A stretch of DNA of 64,000 bases, taken from NCBI GenBank assembly GCA_031216445.1, contig CM062210.1:18559501-18623500 (forward strand). The letters run 5' to 3'. The notes below the pieces were generated by a model. The model did not search any database, was not told where the DNA came from, and saw nothing but the letters and a program-made list of their open reading frames with translations. This stretch comes from Lateolabrax maculatus. Lineage: Eukaryota; Chordata; Actinopteri; Acropomatiformes; Lateolabracidae. The position numbers and the translations under genes are program-made. Positions 10,771 to 22,900 of this stretch are shown here, piece by piece. Numbering within the stretch: position 1 is the stretch's first letter; every line of letters starts with the position of its first letter.

Positions 10771-13378
10771 GTCCACACACTCAAATCCAAATCCATGAGC
10801 TAAAAGACTTCATTTGCTTTGTGGAGCTGAGGGGAACTGCAGAATCAGGGGATAATTCTAAGTCACTAGGACGGACCCCTTTGATTTTATTTGAATCATT
10901 GTTAATTATTAATAAATATTAAGAATATTGATTAGTGTAGTGATAGATAAATAACTCAACTTACTGTCTGATATATTATCAGGTATAATGTCAGTATAAA
11001 CTAGCAGGATTTAGAGTCAGGATAATATCCAAAATCAACTCAATCTCTTTTTGAAGATTTTTGTCAATAGTCAATACAATAGTCTCATATAAGACTGAAC
11101 AAAGTCAATCCCTAACCTCTTCAACAGATCATTATGTTTCTGACGAAAGAGGGTGTGATTTGGAAGACAGGAAATGAAGGATGAAGCTTGCCTCCGCTGC
11201 CCGACATCGGGTCCAATAATACATTCCCTCTGTACAAATGTGTTTACTGTTACATCTTTCCATTATACACCACTGGAAATACCCTGCTGTTTTTCTGATT
11301 CATTATCATATGATATTCATAGCTGGGTCTTTGGCAGTCTCAAACAGGATGTAGTGTTGAACTATCAGATCACTCAAACATATGTGACATTTCCATACCT
11401 GAGTCAAGCTGTGGGATTCACACAAAGGCTTAAATGAAGATGCTAAATCATAAGCTAGACAATGTGTGAGGGTCTTGGTCCTTTAAATCCAAACATAGTT
11501 ACAACTCTGGTTGATTTTCAGTTAAGTTTCTGTTTCTATGATCCAACAAGGCCTTTGTTAATAATAAACCATGAAAGAACACAAATATGAACATCATCGT
11601 TGAAACATGCGCATTAGGTTTAGTAAATGAATGATCATTTAAGAATAATAAAAATGTTCAAAGCACATTCATGAAATGTATACCACAAATAGCCTGCAGG
11701 ATTTTCAGCATCAACCGCTGACTTGATTAGAAACCACTAGATGGCAACAAGACACCATCTAAATTTCCAGGCTTTTTATTCAGGCCCAATAATAGTTTGT
11801 GATCCTATACAGACCAAACCTGTAGAAGTGTTTGTTATAGTAATGTAGAAATATCAACATGTTGTTTGTCACATTGTTTCTCTTTTTTGGCAGATTATTG
11901 CTATCTTTAAGTTTAGAACCATATTTACCATCATGATACTATCATTTGTGATCCACTGTCTTGCTGAGCTTCTGCAGAGACATTATGTATGTTGGGCTGT
12001 CTTTTAGTTAGTATTCAATTTTACTAATAATACTATTTTACGATTTTTGGCTCGTTATAACAGTATGTCTTCATCTATCTCAGACACAAACGAAAGACAC
12101 GAGACACGAAAGATACAAAAAGATTTTAAGAGAACCAAAAGATAAGCTAAATGTGGCTTAAGGGTATTTCAGCATGAGTGAAATAAAATTTCACACCGTT
12201 ATTTGGATGTTTTTTTAAAAAATAAATAAAACTACTACATGCCAATTTAGAATGAATAAACTGTGCTATGTTCACTGCTTTCCTGTAGTTTGTCCGTTGT
12301 GACGTCAACACCGTCATTGCCATGGGAATGGCTCTAGGAATGCTAGTTACCCAATTCATATTGTTTTTTTATCCTCTCCTCCAGCTCAGTCTATTCACTT
12401 ATTCCTGCATAGCTTTCATGTTATCTCTCTTTTACCGTGCGCATTGTAAAACATGGACACACACTCATAAAAAAGTTTTTTTAAGATTGTGAAAATCCTG
12501 ACGACAGTTGTTGGCCAAATTCACTCCAAAAACAGTCATTATTTACCCTTCACACAAACTGCGAAGTCCACCTCTCTCCTCAGCAGTTGCATATAGTTTG
12601 CTGGCTAACATAGACTTCTGTGTATTAATCATTGTTTAAAACAGAAATGTTTCCAATCTAAAACATACAAAATGATTGAAACAGTTTGATTTATTTGGCA
12701 CTTCACTAAACCTTTTTGTTAAGAACTGTAAAGTGACATTGGTATGTTTGGAATGTGAACATAAAGTAGTTACATGTGCTGTTGATGTTCTGTACATTTT
12801 GTCACATTGTGTGTAAAGTTAGGTTTCCAGGGACAATGGCGCAGCCAGGAGGTATCTTCGACTGTTTGCGGGGAAGGATCCGGAATCAGGCTGTTTGCTC
12901 TGTAAGGCCTGTTGTCTTTCCAGTAAAAACATTCTCGCCCCGGGGGCAAGCAGAGCATGCTGAGGGCCAGCAGTTTACAACAAGCAGGGCGGATACAGAG
13001 CATCCTGCATCCTGGATGCTCGCTGCTGATAAACCTCAGCCATGGAGACCAACATGGGATTACAGGAGCTTCTGAGGGCCCCCCATGCCCCACACCACCT
13101 CCCCCTTCCCCCTGCCAGGTTACATGTGTGCTTTGATTTGGTGTGGTACTTTAACGATAACATTAAAATGAACTTTGCATGTATACCATTTGGGTGTTAA
13201 ATGAGAGACAGGGAATAAGTGAGACATGCATGACAAATGCATACAATTTGGAATGTCTGAAGCTAAATATTGTTATATATATATATATGAAAGAAAAAAA
13301 ATGTAAATTATATATGACCAGCTATGATAGGCAGAATTTATGAAAAAAAATGTTCACGCAATATCAACTTTTCCCTTC

Positions 13379-13401
13379 TTTATTTTTTACATGGATTTAT
13401 T
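13379..13401 (-). terminator. aoc1: Polyadenylation signals of aoc1
   Basis: Two minus-strand AATAAA hexamers (TTTATT on the plus strand at 13379-13384 and 13396-13401) lie about 195-215 bases downstream of the aoc1 stop codon. That is a normal distance for a short 3' UTR. Function is inferred from position. Confidence 0.5.
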
Positions 13402-13595
13402 TTTTTCAAAATGTAAATATGAAAGAATTTTCATAAGGTTGTCACATTGTTAGAGATCACTGAGATTAAATCTGACTATATGTACTTCAAGTGATTGTTA
13501 TTAATCTAAGATCCTCATTGTGCAATTTACTTAAATGGAGCAAAAATTATATTTGTGCTAAAATACTCTTTGGGAAACCAAAAAAAAATCCACCC

Positions 13596-16500
13596 CTAAA
13601 CTCCTGCATAAGTGCCATTGTAAAGAAAAGGCTTGTCTGTCACACAGTGACCTATGACCTCAGGGGTCCATCTCTGGACCTCGGGCTTGCCGTCCTTGTC
13701 CGGCCGGACGATGACGGTGCTTCTGGATGCCAGCGAAGGGTCTTCATTGAAGAAGTTGAAGGGCCGGAGGAAGAAGCCCACTGCGTTGCCGGGTGTCGCC
13801 GTGTTGGGGATGTCTTCTGAGTGAGGCACATGCAGGAAGCCTACTGTCACCCAGGCTACCAGGTCCTGCAGCCAGAGAACAAACATTGCAATAGAATTTT
13901 TAGAATAGGACACATAACGGGTGGTTTTTATCTACTTGAAAGTGCAAACAGAAGAAAATGTCAGCATTCGTGAGTTACCATAATGGTGAGTGACCAGAAC
14001 TGATGAACAGATTATTTTAGGAAGAGCAAACTTAAACCAATGACGTAACCTCTCAGAACCCCCCACCCCTTAGAAATGTGAACCACATTTCTAAGAATCC
14101 ATTTGCAACATCACAAAGGATGTTGTCCATTAGTGAATTGTGACTCATTGCACCAGTAAAACAAGAGACTGTGCAGGTCATTTTGCCTTAATCATCACTT
14201 ACCCGCCAAATCTCAAAAACCATGTAACAAAAAAGATAATTGAACTGTTACCATGGTTTGTGATCATAAGATGATATTATATGATCCAATAGGTTCTGGA
14301 TAATCTTTTCCTCACTGATTATGAAGTTATCGGTACTTATTTACAATGTTAATTAACATAAGGGGGGCTTAGTGTTAAAAAAAATCATAGATTTTAATAG
14401 TGTTATTAAATAATTTGAAATGTGATTGATTTTTCAGTGCAATGCTTTTAGGTTGAGGAATAGTTCAACACTTTGGAAAACAGGTTTGTTTACTTTCTTC
14501 TTGTGAGAATTGTGGCTAAAACTTCTGTCCGCTGACTTTCATCCTAGAAAGACATTGTGGAGATTTGTGACACACATGAACAGGGAATACCTGTGTCTAT
14601 ATTAATGTTCACTACTGTACCTGGTTGGTTATTTCTTCATTGTTGCGGATGTAGTCCTCAAAGGACACAACTGGTTCCCAGGGGTCATTCTGGGTGTAAA
14701 TGCTGCTGCTGGAGGCTTCACTATCTTTATGACGAGTCACAGCCAGAGCATACCTGCGAAGAGTCAATCAGTTTGATATTAGCCTTTTCACATAGTTATC
14801 TCTCCCTGGATGTTAGGGAGCATTCCTGAGTCAACTTAAAGTGCAAACACTTTACTTGGATAGGCCAATGGTGATTGTCTTAGACATATCGTCAAGACAA
14901 TATTCTACAAAGCATTGTATGACTGTTTGCTGCACCTCTCTTGGCTTCAAACCATAACTCTACTTTGACCCAATTTCTAACCAAACTCCCAATCAAAATT
15001 ATGAACAAATTATGTTATGTTTGCAAACTTTGCTCATGTGCACAGAAGTTAATTCTTCTGGTCTCCAGTGTGTCCAAAATATGAATATGAATATGAATAT
15101 GAATATATATATGAATTTGGGTCATATTTTGCCCAAGTTATAACTACTTCATATATATTTTTCTAGCAACAGAAGGGGAAATGTCTTATTACCTTGACCA
15201 ACTGATGCCATTTTCCTCTCTCCAGCCTCTTGGAAGGACACTGTGGGCATGTGAGTTAAACTGAATACGATAACCCTTTTGATGCCCCCATTTATTTTTC
15301 TCACTGGGGTTGTAAAAGTGCACATAGCGGGGAAATTTTTTGCCAAAGCGAAATGCGGCAGATCGCTCTGTCTTGTGCAATGTCCTGTGGAGTTTGGACT
15401 GGACAATAAAATTCTTTGGGCTCCAGGGATTTGTGAAGTTGACGAATTGCAGATCCATTGTCTCAAAGCTGTTCTCTCGACCTGTGTCACAATGAAGCCA
15501 AAGAGTTATCAGGAGAAGTTAGATTTTAAGGTAAGCAGTCTGTTGGAACACTATACATCTACTTTTGCATCAGAAGTTTCCATCATTTAATTTCCAATCC
15601 TTCAGCAGAGTTAGGCTGATACACTTTAAAAGTAGTAGAAGTGACAGACAGGTTTTTACAATTTACGATTAAGTTATTGATTTATGCATGGGACACAGCT
15701 TTACCTTAACCACCTTAACCACAGCAATACCCTTGATTGCACATTTCAACAGAATGGTCACATGGGCTTGATATGCCAAGACTCTTTGGTCTCCTTTATG
15801 ACAGGGTATAGTCCAGAAAGCCACATCAATAAAAGACTTAAGTCAACGCTCTGTTTCTGTGTCCTGTCTTTAGCCTCATTTCTCTGTCTTCACAGCTTCA
15901 AATTCAATTCAAAGCACTTTGAACTTCAGAATCATCCAATATGGCCATCATTTATAAGACTTTGGGCTGGGTTTTCCATTGATCTTGAATTTGGTGTTTT
16001 TTAGTACAGACGGTTAATGGTCAATAAAGAGTTACTGCTTTCAAATGGATATAAAATAAGTGATTGTGCCAAAATACTTACCAGCAATATCCAGGTCCAC
16101 TTTATAATGGATGAGGTGTGTATGCAGGTTACCCAGCACATAGTTGTACACCTTGGTACCATAGTGAAGTCCATTAGGTGTAAAGAAAGTGGCATGGATA
16201 TATCCTGTAGCACTGACCTTTACCTCCACCACCCCATTCGGGTAGAAGAGGAAGTCCCAGATGTAATCATAGTTGTAAACCGTTGAGGTTGTCCGCATCA
16301 CCAGCACAGTATTTTCCAGCCCTGCGTAGAAGTTGTATCCCCCCTTGAAGTTGGAGTTGAAATGCCTTCTTAGAGGCATAGCAGTGTTCATCTCAAAAAT
16401 ACAGAGTGCGTTTTTGTGGTGCAAAGGTTTGTCTGTGTCAAAGTAGTGGTAAAGGTCAACAAAGGTGGCAATTTCTGGGCAGTCAATTCCAGGCGCAAGC

Positions 16501-17618
16501 TCGAAAGTTGAGGCGCCCATTGCCCAACCAGCATCGATGTACTTTGTTTGCATGGCAGCGGGAGTATCACCAGCATAAAAGGCAATAGCTTCTTGGAGGC
16601 TGATCTCATAGGCAATCCTCTCTCCATTAAAACGGAGGTCAAAGACTTGAAGTCCAGCTGAGGAGCGGACCCGGTAGGCAAAAGACCACCCAGCATATTC
16701 GACAAAATTGCGGTCAATGTGATAGCGAGGCCCCTGGGGCTCTACAAGCTTTGGCCCATGGATATTAGTGGGAGTATTGCTCTGACCCCGGGGGATGTAA
16801 GTGGAGTAGAGGTCGCTGTCATCGTGATCGGGCAGTTTGATCTTCTCCACACCTCCTGATTCATATTTTTCTACCAGTTCCTCAACACTGTCGAAGTACA
16901 TGCTGTTGTACCAGACCTTTTCAACAGTCCACTTTTCTGAATCCATGTCCTGGTGGTTGATCAGTACTTCAAACCCAATTGGGTGGATGAAATAACCCTC
17001 CACAAACTTCTGCAACATGATCCAGCTTCTCCTCTCACCTGGACCCAGCCCACGGGGGGCTATGTCTGAGAACGTCAGGCAGCGGTTAGAGCAGTTAGTG
17101 AAGGAAAAGCCTCCTGTGGTCTCAAACAAGAGTTTGTGAGCTTTAGTTGTGATCTTCTCGAGGATGCCATTTAAATGGTCATACTCCACACTAGTGATGG
17201 GCCTCGATTCAAATCGGATAGGCCTATCCCCCTTGAACGTCTTGACTTTGTGGGACTTTGGGGATGGCAAAGGACTCACAATGTACTCTGTGATGTTGGG
17301 CTTGGTCTGGTTCCCGAACTGGATGATCACACGGGCTTCACGTGGGGGTTTGGCCTGTCCACGGTCCAGGGCTCTCAGGGCTTCATGCTTCCTTGGCACA
17401 TGGAGTTCCATCAGCAAGATGCTGTTCTTCTTCAGAGTCTTACTACGAGCGTCAGTGAGCTCCAGCTCTGGAATATCATGCAGGTAGGCCCGGACAGCTT
17501 TCATTTCCCGTACTGTGAGGTCGGCAAACATGGGGGCACCATGATGAGCCCAGTCTCTTGATCTGGAAGCACTACTACCAGCCAAGCAGGCCAGCTGCAG
17601 TATACAGAGAAGCCGCAT
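13596..17618 (-). CDS. aoc1: Diamine oxidase (amiloride-sensitive copper amine oxidase, AOC1)
   Basis: A secreted copper/TPQ amine oxidase that oxidatively deaminates histamine, putrescine and related diamines to aldehydes, releasing ammonia and hydrogen peroxide. The coding exons (minus strand) are 17618-16082, 15481-15193, 14753-14621 and 13865-13596. All junctions are GT-AG and in frame, giving 742 codons plus stop, a normal length for the family. A hydrophobic signal peptide begins MRLLCILQLACLAG. The cofactor motif is intact in STVYNYDYIWDF, where the Tyr after Asn becomes topaquinone. The catalytic Asp lies in TKYIDAGWAMG. Two copper His lie in LHTHLIHYKVDLDI and the third in FLHVPHSEDIPNT (last exon). 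The NAVGFFLRPFNFFNEDPS stretch and the C-terminal YNGTY ending resemble AOC1 more than AOC2/AOC3. The chosen Met follows an acceptor-like TATTACAG by two bases, so the 5' UTR is probably split. The next gene, sspo, is divergent. Confidence 0.93.
15081..15115. repeat. Short GAATAT tandem repeat in aoc1 intron 2
   Basis: Four near-perfect GAATAT hexamers followed by an AT run lie between the second and third coding exons of aoc1. No function is suggested. Confidence 0.75.
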
Positions 17619-18214
17619 GGCTGTAATATAATTAGAAAAGAATATCCAACATAGATATTGTGAATGAATGAGGGATATGTCGAGTGAATTCACTCTGTTT
17701 CTACTATTAATCCAAACAACTGACAGCCTGTTTCGCAGATTTACCCTTCTTATAGACTAAAGAATTAAAAACTAGACTAATCTCTCTGCTTAGCTCATCT
17801 TTCCTCCTCTTCCTATCTTCGCAGCTGGATAAGCAGTTCTTCCTTGTTCCCTTTACTCTATTTGCTTTTGTTACACCAGTCTCTACTCTACTTCTCCACA
17901 GGAACGCAAACAGTATGTATCAGCCTCTGCTATAACAGTGATAGTCAACATTGTTTCTGTCTTCTCTCTTTTTGTTCCTGCACTGTTTTTGCTGCACACT
18001 TAGGAGATAAACTGGATTCTTGTTTCAATTTCAAAATTCCCATCAATGCAATGTGTCACATTCTTTAAAATTATTTGATTTTATAACAATCTTACATAAT
18101 AACATTTATGTAATAATGTTGTGATACATGGTGTACTGACTTCAATTCCATGCTTCCTTGAGAAAAACTTGTATCTCTGCTTCAGAAACAAGAAAATAGA
18201 CCAAGCTACTGTAC

Positions 18215-18341
18215 CTGTAGTCATCCTCCTGCTTCAAGCACTTTGTAAAACAAGTTTGATCAGTTCCGTTCTTCTGCTTCAGCAATTGGGGAAAATTCTT
18301 TTATGGAAACAAGGATCCATGGACTGCTGCTTATATATAGC
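18215..18341 (-). promoter_or_regulatory. aoc1: Probable aoc1 TATA promoter and 5' UTR exon
   Basis: On the minus strand a clear TATA box (CTATATATAA) lies at 18331-18340. About 95 bases downstream of the expected start site a donor (CTACAG then GTACAG) has its GT at 18213-18214. An acceptor (TTATATTACAG) ends just two bases before the aoc1 initiator ATG. Together these define a non-coding first exon of roughly 90 bases and a 5' UTR intron of about 590 bases. A transcript would be needed to confirm it. Confidence 0.5.
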
Positions 18342-18435
18342 CTCCTACTTTGCAGGAAACGGAAACTGATTGGCCAACAGTGGGTTGTAAATGTGATGAA
18401 ATAACAGGTGTTCTTTTTAGATAATGCTGGAGAAG

Positions 18436-18739
18436 GCAAGGCGAGTTTATTTATATAGCACCATTCAACAACAAGACATTCCAAAGTGCTTTACATAAGA
18501 CATAAAAGGTATTAAGAAAAGAAACACGAGGTAATATAAAAAAGACAATATAAGAAAAACACACATGAATAGAATAAACCAGAGAATAAAAATTACAGTG
18601 TAGCTACAGCTGATACAGATTTACAGATTTTTTTTGGTATTTTGGCCCTAAACCATCCAGTGCCTTATTAACCAACAGCAGTATTTTAAAGTCAATTCTG
18701 AATCCACTCTCCTGCTCTTAGTGTGGACTGTAGCAGCAG
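18436..18739 (-). repeat. Fragment of dispersed fish repeat (LINE 3'-end-like), left part
   Basis: It begins with a GAGTTTATTTATATAGCACC-type motif and continues through a stretch that I recognise as interspersed in many teleost genomes, probably the 3' part of a non-LTR element in reverse orientation. The same repeat seems to resume after 21002 (GTGATGATAAAAGCATGG and following AT-rich sequence), so the Ty3/gypsy element appears to have inserted into it. Family assignment is inference. Confidence 0.4.
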
Positions 18740-19117
18740 TGTTCTGATCAACTTTCTAGAGAGCTGTAAAGTCACATCACAGTAGTTAAGGGTGTACTGA
18801 ATGTTACGTTCCTTGAAATTAGGACCCCAAGGCATAGACACACACACACACACACACTGGTGAGTGGGAACTAAAGAGTTCTTTAATAACACGAACCAAA
18901 AAACTACAACGAAGCAAGCTGAGGAGGCAGGGAGTTGGCTGGCTGGAGAATGTCTTCAGCAGGGTAGCGTGGGGGAATCCTGAAGCTGGTTAGGCTGGTG
19001 AACGGCATGCAGAGTGAGAGCATGGAATAATCTGGCAGCGAGCAGAAGTGAAGACCGGTCTTAAGAGCAGGAGGGAATGGACTGAGTGGAATCAGGTGTG
19101 TTACTGCTGCCAACGGG
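18740..19117 (-). repeat. 3' LTR of the Ty3/gypsy element (truncated)
   Basis: This 378-base copy matches 20481-20862 with about seven substitutions plus a 4-base CA-repeat length difference. It lacks the ~140-base start that the full LTR has at 20863-21002. The break coincides with the end of the RT fragment, so a single deletion probably removed the RT end, RNase H, integrase and the LTR start together. Confidence 0.75.
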
Positions 19118-19124
19118 GTGACTT

Positions 19125-20475
19125 GTGGTGCAGCTACTCGACTGTAGTCACGGATAAACCGACGGTAAAAACTGGCAAACCCCAGAAATCTTTGTAACTG
19201 CTTACGTGTGGTAGGAGTAGGCCATTCTACCACTGCCTTAATCTTGGCAGGGTCAGACTTGATCTGCCCCTTCTCTATCACAAAACCCAAAAAGCTCACC
19301 GATGAAACATGAAATTCACATTTCTCCGCCTTCACAAAGAGTCTGTTTTCTAGGAGTCTCCGGAGAACTAGTTTGACATGTTGAACATGTTCTTCACGTG
19401 TGCGAGAGAAAATCAGAATGTCATCAATGTAAACAAAAACAAACCTGTTGAGCATATCACGCAGAACATCATTCATGAGACACTGAAAAACCCCAGGTGC
19501 ATTGGTTAACCCAAATGGCATAACAAGATACTCAAAATGTCCAAGAGGAGTGTTGAACCCATTTTTTCACTCATCTCCCTCCCTTATTCTCACCAGGTGA
19601 TATGCGTTGCGCAGGTCCAACTTGGAGAAGATGGTGGCCTGGTTGAGGGGAGCAAAGGCTGAGGAAGGGGGTACTTGTTCTTGATAGTTATGTCATTTAA
19701 GCCCCTGAAGTCCTTCTTTTCAACAAAAAAGAATCCCGCCCCCATAGGTGAGGAGGACGGACGAATAAGACCAGCTGCTAGTGAGTCCGAAACATAGGAC
19801 TCCATAGCCTCTCTTTCAGGCCTGGAGAGGTTGTAGAGCTTGCGGGTAGGATAGGGAGGAGGACAAAGTTCCATCGGACCAGGGTGCCGAGGAGACTTGA
19901 ACAGACGGGGAGTGGCCCTCTGTCTACCTACTCTCTCCCTGCGTCTCTCACTGAGGCGGTTATCTAAACGAATGGCCAAGGAAATTAGTTCCTCTAAAGA
20001 GGAGGTCTCATCCCGAGCAGCTAGCTCATCCTTAAGTTCCTCACTAAGCCCACGCAGAAAAACCCCCTGTAAGGCCCTTTCGTCCCACCCACTCTCAGCT
20101 GCGAGAATGCGGAAGTCTACGGAGTAAGCCGCAACCGAATGTGATCCCTGACGCAAGGAGAGAAGTCTGTTACCGGCTTCCTTGCTCTGAAGTGGGTGGT
20201 CAAAAACTCTACGAAACTCCTTGCAAAATAAAAGGAAAGATTGCCAAGTAGGTGAGTTAGCGTTAGCCATGGCCACAGCCCATGCAGACGCCTTCCCAGA
20301 AAGTAAACTGCTAACAAACGCTATCTTAGACTTGTCAGTGGAGTACGTTAAAGGCTGCTGGTCAAACACTAGTGAACACTGGTGAAGGAACTGCCCGCAT
20401 GACCATAACTCTCCTGAATACCTGTCTGGAGTGGGGATAAAGGGCTCACGAGGGTGACTGGACAGAGTTGGAGAA
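19125..20475 (-). pseudogene. Gag-RT remnant of Ty3/gypsy polyprotein
   Basis: The first part (about 20475-19885) reads as a retrotransposon gag capsid-like region, with motifs such as FRRVFDHP and FLRGLSEELKDEL. It is fused in frame to the start of the RT (about 19880 on: ELCPPPYPTRKLYNLSRPER). The RT is then broken twice: a frameshift near 19650-19680, and a TGA at 19567-19569 where the family normally has Trp. It continues with MPFGLTNAP and the catalytic FVYIDD motif, and stops near 19125 before RNase H. It cannot make a working polyprotein. Confidence 0.8.
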
Positions 20476-20480
20476 GCAGC

Positions 20481-21002
20481 TGTTCTGATCAACTTTCTAG
20501 AGAGCTGTAAAGTCACATCACAGTAGTTAAAGGTGTACTGAATGTTACGTTCCTTGAGATTAGGACCCCAAGGCAGAGACACACACACACACACACACAC
20601 ACTGGTGAGTGGGAACTAAAGAGTTCTTTAATGACACGAACCAAAAAACTAGAACGAAGCAAGCTGAGGAGGCAGGGAGTTGGCTGGCTGGAGAATGTCT
20701 TCAGTAGGGTAGCGTGGGGGAATCCTGAAGCTGGTTAGGCTGGTGAACGGCATGCAGAGTGAGAGCATGGAATAATCTGGCAGCGAGCAGAAGTGAAGAC
20801 CGGTCTTAAGAGCAGGAGGGAATGGACTGAGTGGAATCAGGTGTGTTACTGCTGCCAACGGGAGGAGCCAGCCACACCCCCGCCACATACCAGCACTGCA
20901 AAAGAACAGAAATGGAAGGGGGAACAGAGAGAACACAAAAAAGAAATACAACCAAACAACCAAGAACAAACCACCATGACATAACAAAACTGAACCATAA
21001 CA
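20481..21002 (-). repeat. 5' LTR of the Ty3/gypsy element (full length)
   Basis: A 522-base LTR with TG...CA ends on the element (minus) strand. Bases 20481-20862 are a direct repeat of 18740-19117. A CA microsatellite near 20578-20601 is part of the LTR and differs in length from the other copy. Short open frames in it are spurious. Confidence 0.75.
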
Positions 21003-22900
21003 GTGATGATAAAAGCATGGACATTTTTCTTCCTACTGGAAGTCCTACTGGGACATACATCTTTTAATTTTAGATATGTGCTAAAAGTAATTTCTTAAAT
21101 ATCTCAATCTGGTATTTTAAAACTGAGTTTGTGGTCTTTAATGGTAAAACTTTAAATTTTTTTTTTTTTGGCTCCAGTAAAATATTATTTCTGTTTTATC
21201 TTTGTTTTACTGGACACGATGTTGGCACATCCAATTATTGATTTAATTTATTCCCTTACTCAGTGCTTTTATGAGACCATAGTCACCTGGTGACATTGTT
21301 ACATACAATTGTGTGTCGTTATTGGTAAAATGTTTTGTTATTTTTCAGTGTTGAGCAGAACTGTTAAGAACTTTTTTCATCTTTCTTTATAACATTTTAG
21401 AATTAGATTTATTTTGATTGCAATGCATTAATTGTGACAAGGATAAACTTTTTCCTCTCTTTTTGTTCCAGGTGATCACTGTGTGAGGTTTAGTGAAAAC
21501 TACAAATCTTAAGTTAACCATTAAAGACTTATCACATGAGGTGGAATTTTAAAAATGTTTGAATAAATACTGTTATAAGATCCAGTTGCTATTAAAGTAT
21601 ATATAGTGATTTACTTTTACTATTCTATCAAACAGTTTCTTCTGTTATTATTTTATTTGTGCATTTGATATCTTAATATTGAATATTTTGTTACAGTTGT
21701 GAAATAAACTTTATGTATTGGTCATATCAATATCTCAACAATAGTTGGATGGATTGTCATGACATTTTGTACAATCCCCAGAGGAGGAATCTTACTGACC
21801 ACGGTAATTTCCTGACTATTTTTCTAACGGCAAAAGCAGAGCAAAATCCTCACTTGTCTAGTGAAATATCTCAACATGTACTACTATAGTAGATGGATTG
21901 GCACACCATTTTACAGACATTCATGGTCCCCAAAGGATGAATCCTACTGCCTTTGGTGATCCCCTAACTCTTCCTATTTGGTTTTTGGTGTAATGTCTCC
22001 ACAACTACGCCTGTATGGATGACCATGGAATTCAGTACCCACATTCGTGCTCCCTGCAGGATGAGTTGTGATAACTTTTTGTGATCTCCTGACTTTTCAT
22101 CCAGCACCATCATCAGGTAAAAATTGGAATTTGTTCAATACTTTGTTTTATGACCAAATACCTTCAAAACTATTGACTCCCATCAGCCTCAGAAACAATT
22201 TGTGTTAATGCACAAGTGTTAGCATGCTGAAATGCTGAGCTGATGGTGCAGATGGTGAACATGGAAGACTTTTCACCTGCTAATCACTGTCACTGTAAGC
22301 ATTCACACAGCCTCACAGAGCATGGCTCGAAATCATGTTTCTTTGTTGTCTGGACATCATCTCCAAACGCCCTCTCTTTCTCTATCCACAAACCTCTCGC
22401 CCACCTTCCCATGAATGATGATGATGAAGCAGTGAAATAACAAAGTGACTCAGCTCATTGCCATCTCTTTCAAGAAGCACAACGTCTCCAAGGCTGCAAT
22501 GGAGACTTAGCTGGGGGATTCATGGAGGAAAAGTCATTTAAGACAAACTGGTTTGCTCTCACCATCAAAGCACACCCTCATCACATCAGTAGCTTCTCGT
22601 TGGTCTCCTCCGGGCTCAGGCTGAAGTGTACTGTGGTAACAGCTGTGTTTAAACCCCCCTCTCTCTGGGGTCAGGAGGTCAGACTTGGGATACTGGTGAG
22701 TCTAAAAGCCTTCAGTCCCCATGTCTGTTGACACGTTTCATTGAATAAATGCCCCCATCATCCTTCCCCGAAACGCCTCTCTTTACAGGATTAAGCTCTG
22801 ACAAACGTCTCTTTATTCCGTGGCTGAGGCTCCACCACCCCCGCTGTCACCCACGGCGTTCTGTGATGTCTGACGGGGCATGGTCGGAGGATATGTCCGT
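21003..22900. other. Intergenic sequence between the retroelement and the sspo promoter
   Basis: No gene is recognised. The first few hundred bases probably continue the dispersed repeat interrupted by the gypsy element. A tandem-like AT-rich repeat at about 21720-22160 is listed separately. Short open frames at 22243-22440 and 22522-22731 show no domain. Confidence 0.5.
21720..22160 (+). repeat. Dispersed repeat with about 100-base internal periodicity, copy 1
   Basis: Recurring phrases (ATCTCAACA..., GGATGGATTG..., ACATTCATGGTCCCCA, GATCCCCTGACT-like) reappear roughly every 100-150 bases. The end (CACCATCATCAGGTAAAAAT then TTGTTCAATACTTTG then ACCAAATACC) matches the end of a second copy in an sspo intron at about 47980-48050. 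It looks like a diverged teleost interspersed repeat. The class is unknown to me. Confidence 0.45.

Larger units (their letters stand above)
6650..13378. other. Gene-poor intergenic region
   Basis: I see no supported gene in this 6.7 kb between the zinc-finger promoter island and the 3' end of aoc1. It contains a poly-G tract with CA-rich microsatellites at about 8906-9090, a dispersed-repeat-like block at about 10.0-10.8 kb, and two locally GC-rich patches (about 8460-8720 and 12820-13115) without a recognisable protein. The longest open frames (about 100 codons, at 10456-10776 and 12770-13093) match no family I know. Confidence 0.5.
18740..21002 (-). mobile_element. Internally deleted Ty3/gypsy LTR retrotransposon
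   Basis: In minus-strand order the element has a 5' LTR (21002-20481), a gag-like region, part of reverse transcriptase, and a 3' LTR missing its first ~140 bases (19117-18740). The 5' LTR begins TGTTATGG and ends GATCAGAACA, the TG...CA ends expected of an LTR. The zinc knuckle and protease between gag and RT are missing, as are RNase H and integrase after RT. The primer-binding site and leader also appear lost, because gag-like sequence begins within a few bases of the LTR. Together with a stop and frameshift in RT, this makes the copy non-autonomous. I could not find a clean target-site duplication. Confidence 0.8.

Noticed and set aside
10456..10776. 106-codon minus-strand open frame
   Set aside because: It lies in a dispersed-repeat-like block and shows no domain or splice context.
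12770..13093. 107-codon minus-strand open frame near the aoc1 3' end
   Set aside because: It has no recognisable motif and does not fit aoc1, whose last exon ends with a stop at 13596 after the expected C-terminal YNGTY.
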